DNA from: Moraxellaceae bacterium AER2_44_116
GTDB lineage: Bacteria > Pseudomonadota > Gammaproteobacteria > Pseudomonadales > Moraxellaceae
NCBI GenBank assembly: GCA_006546595.1
Contig: VIAD01000003.1
Location: forward strand, 62,001-126,000
Direction: 5' to 3'
Length of the DNA stretch: 64,000 nucleotides
Shown here: in pieces, positions 59,674-64,000 of the stretch
Position numbering within the stretch: the stretch's first letter is position 1
Layout: the number at the start of each line of letters is the position of its first letter
Program-made: the position numbers and the translations under genes
Notes under the pieces: model-generated
Seen by the model: only the letters and a program-made list of their open reading frames with translations
Database searches by the model: none
Told to the model about the DNA's origin: nothing

Positions 59674-60995
59674 TTAAATAACGGTTTCATGGCGTAACTT
59701 GCCATCTCGACGTTAGGATTGGCGATATCAAGTTGAATGTGAATGGGGGTTTGCGGAGGAATGCGCCGTAAATGAGCAGCATCACCTTGTAAATATTCTT
59801 TGGGTTGAAAGGCTCTGGATGCAGTCAATTTATGCTTTCGACTCATAAAGTTTAATTTTAAAGCAGGCAGCGGTTGAGCAAAACTGGCTTTGTTATACAC
59901 AATGGCATTAACCCGCAAAGCACCCTTAGTGTCTGGGTGATTTCTAACCGTTAATTTATTGATGACGATCAGTTCAATATTGGGGGGTTCGGGGACTTGA
60001 CAGTTCAAGGATGCACACAATTGGAGTATTTGTGGTCTTGTTTTGTCGTTGAGTGATAGGCTATCAAAATTAAAGTAGATATATTGCATCACTAACAAGA
60101 TAAGGGCAAAACTACACAGCATTGTCCACGTGATCCAATAGCCCCAACGTATTGAAATCATTGGAGCATGTTTAATTTCTAACGGTAGATTGGCTTGCCG
60201 TTGATTAATAGTTGGCGCGCTGTTACTGTTCAAGAAACTGAGTAAATCATCTTCTTTACTGTGTTTTACACCATCTGATTTTTCTGTTTTGTTTGATTTA
60301 GCCGATGCTTTTTGTGATGGAGCTTCGGCTCGACTATCAACACTTGTCGATTTGCGCGATGGCTCTTTGGCTTTCGTGGGAACTAAGTCCATGCTGTGAT
60401 TTTTAGCTTGTTCTTTTTTCTCGTCAGCTTCTAATTCGGACATTAACGCTTGTGCCCAGCTTTCATCGGCACTCGCTTTGATTTTATCGACTTCACCCAC
60501 ACCTTTTAAGTGATCTTTATTTGCCGTTGGCTCTAGCCAAGAGTCGTGCAACATATCACTAATTTCGTCATCAAAAAGTGGCTTTTTAGCGGCGATAGGT
60601 GCAGATTTTGGGGCTTCAACGATAGCCTTCGCTGTAGGTGCTTTAATATCGGGATTATCTTCTTGCAACTCATCGTCTAAATCGTCACCCAGTAAGTTCT
60701 TTGCCCATGACTCATCATCAGGGTTTTTACGTTTTTTTACAGGTTTTGCTGGGCTTTCTGTTGTGGTTGTTGAGGTGGTGACATTTGGTGCGCGAGCAAC
60801 GATGGGGGCGCTTGTTGATGTGGGGGCGGAGGGAGTCGGAGTAACGGCTTCACCTGTCACAATATGTTGGTCGGCACGAAAAACTTGCAAACAACCGCCA
60901 CAGCGCACATGACCACCACGCGCGGCGAGTTGTTCATCGGTAATGTTAAAAACACTGCTGCAAAATGGGCAACGTGTTTGTTTGGTTTCGCTCAT
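59670..60995 (-). CDS. Zinc-ribbon / DUF3426 membrane protein
   Basis: A 441-residue protein. The N-terminal MJ0042-type zinc ribbon has two CxxC pairs (CPFCSSVF and CGGCLQVF). A long disordered, Lys/Glu/Ser/Thr-rich region (about 50-270) follows, then a single membrane helix (WGYWITWTMLCSFALILLVMQYIYF, about 288-310) and a C-terminal periplasmic beta-rich DUF3426 domain with two Cys (CASLNCQVPEP). Function is unknown, but the gene sits between prmA and dusB in many gammaproteobacteria. The ribosome binding site is GAGGGACT. The linker is longer than usual, by impression. Confidence 0.8.
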   Translation of the reverse strand: MSETKQTRCPFCSSVFNITDEQLAARGGHVRCGGCLQVFRADQHIVTGEAVTPTPSAPTSTSAPIVARAPNVTTSTTTTESPAKPVKKRKNPDDESWAKNLLGDDLDDELQEDNPDIKAPTAKAIVEAPKSAPIAAKKPLFDDEISDMLHDSWLEPTANKDHLKGVGEVDKIKASADESWAQALMSELEADEKKEQAKNHSMDLVPTKAKEPSRKSTSVDSRAEAPSQKASAKSNKTEKSDGVKHSKEDDLLSFLNSNSAPTINQRQANLPLEIKHAPMISIRWGYWITWTMLCSFALILLVMQYIYFNFDSLSLNDKTRPQILQLCASLNCQVPEPPNIELIVINKLTVRNHPDTKGALRVNAIVYNKASFAQPLPALKLNFMSRKHKLTASRAFQPKEYLQGDAAHLRRIPPQTPIHIQLDIANPNVEMASYAMKPLFK

Positions 60996-61064
60996 AGTCC
61001 CTCAAGCTCCAAATCTTATCTACAGTATAGGATGGGCGTGGTTGTCGCTTATTTAATTCCGTAC

Positions 61065-61095
61065 TGTAGGGGCGGTTTACGAGTCGCCCACTACA
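61065..61095. repeat. GTAGGGGCG repeat copy
   Basis: TGTAGGGGCGG at the left and GTCGCCCACTACA at the right pair as imperfect inverted repeats. It lies directly before the prmA stop on the other strand; related to 5895, 17290 and 27075. Confidence 0.6.
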
Positions 61096-61096
61096 A

Positions 61097-61990
61097 TTAA
61101 GCGGCGGTATTTAATCGTTTACCCGATAACCGACACCAATTTACGTCTTTGGTTTTTAGTTGATCGAGTGTAAACCAAGGTGCATAGGCTATTTTCAGGT
61201 CTTCAACTTGTGAGTCAATGATACCCGATATTGCCAGATCACCGTTAGTGTTACACAAGCTAGCCAAGACAGGAGCAAGTTCAGCGAGAGGCCCCGCTAA
61301 AATATTGGCGACGACGATTTCTGCTTTAATAACAGGCATGGCATCAGGGAAGCAAACCGTCATTTTGTCGGCGACATGGTTACGAGCGGCGTTATCTTTA
61401 CTGGCTAACAAGGCTTGTGGGTCAAGATCAACACAATAGGCATGTTTTGCGCCAAGTAATAAAGCAGCGATGGCTAAAATGCCCGAGCCACAACCATAAT
61501 CGACAACGATTTTACCTTCTAAATCTAAACCATCAAGCCATTCCATACATAACGCTGTCGTGGCATGTGTACCTGTACCAAACGCGAGACCAGGGTCAAG
61601 TAACAGATTGATAGCATTGGGTTGTGGTGGCGGAGTCCAACTCGGCACGACCCATAAACGCTCACCAAAACACATCGGATGGTAGTGATCCATCCACGCA
61701 CGTTCCCATACTTGATCTTCTAAAATTTCGACACGATGCGTACTCGGTAAACCACCTTCTAAATGTTCATTTAGAAACTCTAAAATAGCATCCATATCGG
61801 AGTCGATGGTAAACAAGGCGACAATCCGCGTTGCATCCCATAATGGTGTTGTGCCTAACGGTGGCTCGAACAAGGGTTGATCCGCCGCATCTTCCATCAT
61901 AATTGCGCCCGCACCGACGAGCTCGAGAGCTTCTTCAATACGATCTGTATCTGCTTTTGCGGTTTCTATTTTCAGTTGGAGCCAAGCCAT
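61097..61990 (-). CDS. prmA: Ribosomal protein L11 methyltransferase
   Basis: A 297-residue SAM-dependent enzyme that methylates L11 on lysines and the N-terminus. The N-terminal substrate domain (ERAWMDHYHPMCFGERLWVVPSW) precedes the catalytic domain with LDPGLAFGTGTHATTALCMEWLDG and motif I VVDYGCGSGILAIAALLLGA, then VVANILAGPLAELAP, all PrmA signatures. It starts 3 bp after the accC stop, so it is translationally linked with accBC. Confidence 0.96.
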   Translation of the reverse strand: MAWLQLKIETAKADTDRIEEALELVGAGAIMMEDAADQPLFEPPLGTTPLWDATRIVALFTIDSDMDAILEFLNEHLEGGLPSTHRVEILEDQVWERAWMDHYHPMCFGERLWVVPSWTPPPQPNAINLLLDPGLAFGTGTHATTALCMEWLDGLDLEGKIVVDYGCGSGILAIAALLLGAKHAYCVDLDPQALLASKDNAARNHVADKMTVCFPDAMPVIKAEIVVANILAGPLAELAPVLASLCNTNGDLAISGIIDSQVEDLKIAYAPWFTLDQLKTKDVNWCRLSGKRLNTAA

Positions 61991-61993
61991 TGT

Positions 61994-63334
61994 TTATACC
62001 AGTCCTAATTTCTTTTCGAGGTAATGAATGTCAACACCGCCTTCATTAAATGCGGTATCGGTTAAAATAGTATCACGATGTAAGGGGATATTGCTTTTAA
62101 TCCCTTCGACAACAATTTCATCGAGGGCATTACGCATACGTTGTAGAGCGACTTGACGATTGTCACCATAGGCAATTAGTTTGCCAATCAGTGAGTCGTA
62201 ATAAGGCGGTACACTATACCCTGTATAAATATGCGAATCCATGCGAATACCCGGCCCACCGGGCGCGTGATAATAATTGATTTTGCCAGGGCAGGGTAAA
62301 AACGTCTTAGGATCTTCAGCATTGATACGGCATTCAATGGCATGACCACGAATGATAATATCTTCTTGACGATACGACAGACCTAATCCAGAGGCGACCC
62401 GTAATTGTTCTTTGATGATATCAACACCTGTCACCATTTCGGTGACGGGATGCTCAACCTGAACACGCGTGTTCATTTCAATAAAGTAAAAACCGCCATC
62501 TTCATATAAAAACTCAAACGTACCTGCACCGCGATAACGCATTTGTTTACACGCTTCAACACAAGACGCGGCCACTTGTTGGCGAATCTGTTCGGGAATG
62601 TGTGGGGCTGGTGCTTCTTCTACCACTTTTTGGTGGCGGCGTTGTAATGAGCAGTCTCGATCGCCGAGATGAATGGCATTGCCTTCACCATCACCCAAAA
62701 TTTGAATTTCAACATGGCGCGGATGCTGCAAAAACTTTTCCATATAGACCGTGTCATCACCAAATGCGGCCTTTGCTTCGGCTTGGGTGACGGACAACGA
62801 GTCTAGCAGGGCATTAATGTCAGTGACGACGCGCATACCACGACCACCACCGCCTGCGGCTGCTTTGATAATAATAGGTAGGCCAATTCGGTTAGCGATG
62901 GCGATGGCATTCTCGGCACAAACAGCTCCATCCGAACCCGGAACTGTTGGTACACCTGCGGCTTTCATCGCCTCAATAGCGGCAACTTTATTCCCCATCA
63001 TACGAATGGTTTCGGCGCGTGGGCCAATAAAAATAAAACCAGACTGTTCAACGGCATCAGCAAAATCGGCATTTTCTGACAAAAAGCCATAACCGGGGTG
63101 AATCGCTTGTGCTTGTGTTGCTTCAGCGGCGGCAATCAGAGAGGGTGTATTTAAATAACTTTCTTTAGAGGAAGCAGGGCCAATACATAACGCTTCATCA
63201 GCCAAACGAACATGCAATAAATCACGGTCAGCTTTGGAATAGACGGCAACGGTGCGAATGCCGAGCTCTTTGCACGCTCGCAGAATACGCAACGCAATTT
63301 CGCCACGATTAGCGATTAAGACTTTTTTCAGCAT
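61994..63334 (-). CDS. accC: Biotin carboxylase subunit of acetyl-CoA carboxylase
   Basis: A 446-residue ATP-grasp enzyme that carboxylates biotin on AccB for fatty acid synthesis. Motifs are LIANRGEIALRILRACKELGI, the ATP-grasp loop IIKAAAGGGGRGMRVV, the HLGDRDCSLQRRHQKVVEEAP stretch and the FIEMNTRVQVEHPVTEMVTGVD catalytic region. The ribosome binding site is GAGGCCATC. It lies 17 bp after accB, standard order. Confidence 0.97.
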   Translation of the reverse strand: MLKKVLIANRGEIALRILRACKELGIRTVAVYSKADRDLLHVRLADEALCIGPASSKESYLNTPSLIAAAEATQAQAIHPGYGFLSENADFADAVEQSGFIFIGPRAETIRMMGNKVAAIEAMKAAGVPTVPGSDGAVCAENAIAIANRIGLPIIIKAAAGGGGRGMRVVTDINALLDSLSVTQAEAKAAFGDDTVYMEKFLQHPRHVEIQILGDGEGNAIHLGDRDCSLQRRHQKVVEEAPAPHIPEQIRQQVAASCVEACKQMRYRGAGTFEFLYEDGGFYFIEMNTRVQVEHPVTEMVTGVDIIKEQLRVASGLGLSYRQEDIIIRGHAIECRINAEDPKTFLPCPGKINYYHAPGGPGIRMDSHIYTGYSVPPYYDSLIGKLIAYGDNRQVALQRMRNALDEIVVEGIKSNIPLHRDTILTDTAFNEGGVDIHYLEKKLGLV

Positions 63335-63351
63335 GATGGCCTCGTGTCGCG

Positions 63352-63834
63352 TTAGACAATGGTAAACAAGGCTTGGTCAAATTCAACCACTCGGCCATTT
63401 TCGACGAGAATCGCTTCGATTTTACCGCTTTTTTCGGCTTGAATTTGATTCATCATTTTCATCGCTTCAATAATACATAGCGTATCGCCTTCTTTAACGA
63501 TTTGTCCGATTTCGGCAAAGTTGGTAGAAGTAGGCGAAGAGGCGCGGTAAAACGTACCAACCATAGGCGAGCGTTGAATGAAGCCATGTGTTGCGGGTTC
63601 AACGGCGGCAGGAGCAGTGCTAGACGTTTCGGCTTTAGCTGCTGGTGTGGCGGTTGTGTCAGCGGAAGGTGTTGCCATAGGTGTGGCGACAGGCGTGTAA
63701 TAATTTGCTTGTGGCATGACGGTAGAGCCGTGACGGGCAATACGAATCGATTCTTCACCTTCTTTAATTTCTAATTCATCAAAGCTCGACTCTTCGAGCA
63801 TTTCAATCAGTTTTTTAATTTTACGAATATCCAT
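63352..63834 (-). CDS. accB: Biotin carboxyl carrier protein
   Basis: A 160-residue carrier. The N-terminus MDIRKIKKLIEMLEESSFDELEIKEGEESIRIAR is the family start. An Ala/Thr/Pro-rich flexible linker (about 45-80) leads to the biotinyl domain, with the biotinylated Lys in CIIEAMKMMNQIQ and the final FDQALFTIV. ATG 63834 was chosen for the family N-terminus; the longer frame adds 21 unlike residues. It starts 16 bp after aroQ. Confidence 0.97.
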   Translation of the reverse strand: MDIRKIKKLIEMLEESSFDELEIKEGEESIRIARHGSTVMPQANYYTPVATPMATPSADTTATPAAKAETSSTAPAAVEPATHGFIQRSPMVGTFYRASSPTSTNFAEIGQIVKEGDTLCIIEAMKMMNQIQAEKSGKIEAILVENGRVVEFDQALFTIV

Positions 63835-63850
63835 AGCAACGACTCTTGTA

Positions 63851-64000
63851 TTAGCGATTGTTGAGATAATTAACGGCATATTGCAAGGCAAAATCATAGC
63901 CTTGTGCGCCTAGACCACAAATAACACCGATAGCGACATCGGAAAAATAAGAATGATGACGGAATGCTTCACGTGCATGAACATTCGATAAATGGACTTC
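63851..64000 (-). CDS. aroQ: 3-dehydroquinate dehydratase type II, C-terminal part
   Basis: Only the last 49 codons are in the window. On the - strand they read EVHLSNVHAREAFRHHSYFSDVAIGV followed by CGLGAQGYDFALQYAVNYL, the type II dehydroquinase C-terminus with the conserved EVHLSN motif, the HARE active-site Arg region and the GLGAQGY end. The enzyme removes water from 3-dehydroquinate in the shikimate pathway. The aroQ-accB-accC order is conserved in gammaproteobacteria. The 5' end lies beyond the window edge. Confidence 0.93.
   Translation of the reverse strand, partial: EVHLSNVHAREAFRHHSYFSDVAIGVICGLGAQGYDFALQYAVNYLNNR

Noticed and set aside
1..64000. CRISPR arrays, prophage genes, large integrative elements, riboswitches
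   Set aside because: No regularly spaced direct repeats, phage structural genes or integrase were seen, and no leader matched a riboswitch pattern I could support.

Overview
The window is a piece of a gammaproteobacterial chromosome of moderate base composition (roughly 45% GC by eye). The evidence is conserved gene order: aroQ-accB-accC-prmA-(DUF3426)-dusB-fis-purH-purD, ispB / rplU-rpmA-obgE-proB, pepA-holC and lptF-lptG. An elongation factor P with arginine at the loop tip beside its rhamnosyltransferase gene earP, plus PilB/PilU-type ATPases, points toward a Pseudomonadales-like organism with a Gram-negative envelope. The exact genus cannot be read from the sequence alone.

Layout. 1-1500: end of a sensor kinase, a dead IS5-family transposase remnant and tRNA-Leu(CAG). 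1500-6400: a TSUP permease, RNase R and an encapsulated-ferritin-type protein with no capsid gene beside it. 6500-10000: a periplasmic LTxxQ/Spy-like protein, a secreted Thr/Ser/Gly-rich repetitive protein and an OmpR/EnvZ-type two-component pair, all on one strand. 10000-15000: a TPR/O-GlcNAc-transferase-like glycosyltransferase and a secreted PI-PLC-like protein with lectin modules, flanked by REP-like palindromes. 15000-21600: a frameshifted small membrane gene, a methyltransferase, AlkC and two divergent type IV pilus/type II secretion ATPases. 21700-30200: acetyl-CoA synthetase, a patatin phospholipase, MltA, RecQ and a secreted hydrolase. 30400-41000: efp-earP, a MazF-type toxin-antitoxin pair, rlmA, an AsmA-like protein, holC/pepA and lptFG. 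41200-45500: a PP2C phosphatase, a tail-anchored protein, an alpha/beta-hydrolase-like protein and a Gcr 'site-specific recombinase' family protein. 45700-50500: isoprenoid, ribosomal protein, obgE, proB and tRNA genes. 50800-55200: a three-gene polysaccharide secretion cassette (outer-membrane barrel, short OPX protein, PCP/tyrosine kinase) plus a glycine-zipper protein. 55300-64000: purine synthesis, Fis/DusB, PrmA, acetyl-CoA carboxylase subunits and the end of aroQ.

How the genes work together. Much of the window is housekeeping. The accessory parts are envelope- and surface-related: LPS export (LptFG), AsmA-like protein, peptidoglycan turnover (MltA), polysaccharide secretion, secreted lectin/phospholipase, pilus motors and a two-component locus that looks like an envelope sensor. 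Short palindromic repeats of at least four families sit in the intergenic spaces. Two copies of one 63-bp element are near-identical and inverted about 35 kb apart, and another family supplies or abuts the stop codon of its upstream gene.

No CRISPR array, prophage or integrative element was seen. The best candidates for something not well described are the shell-less EncFtn protein, the Spy-like / Thr-Gly-rich / two-component locus, the PLC-lectin protein with C-type-lectin halves in unusual order, and the PP2C / tail-anchored gene pair. Start codons were often moved downstream of the longest open frame when a ribosome binding site, family alignment or gene overlap supported it; this is stated per entry.
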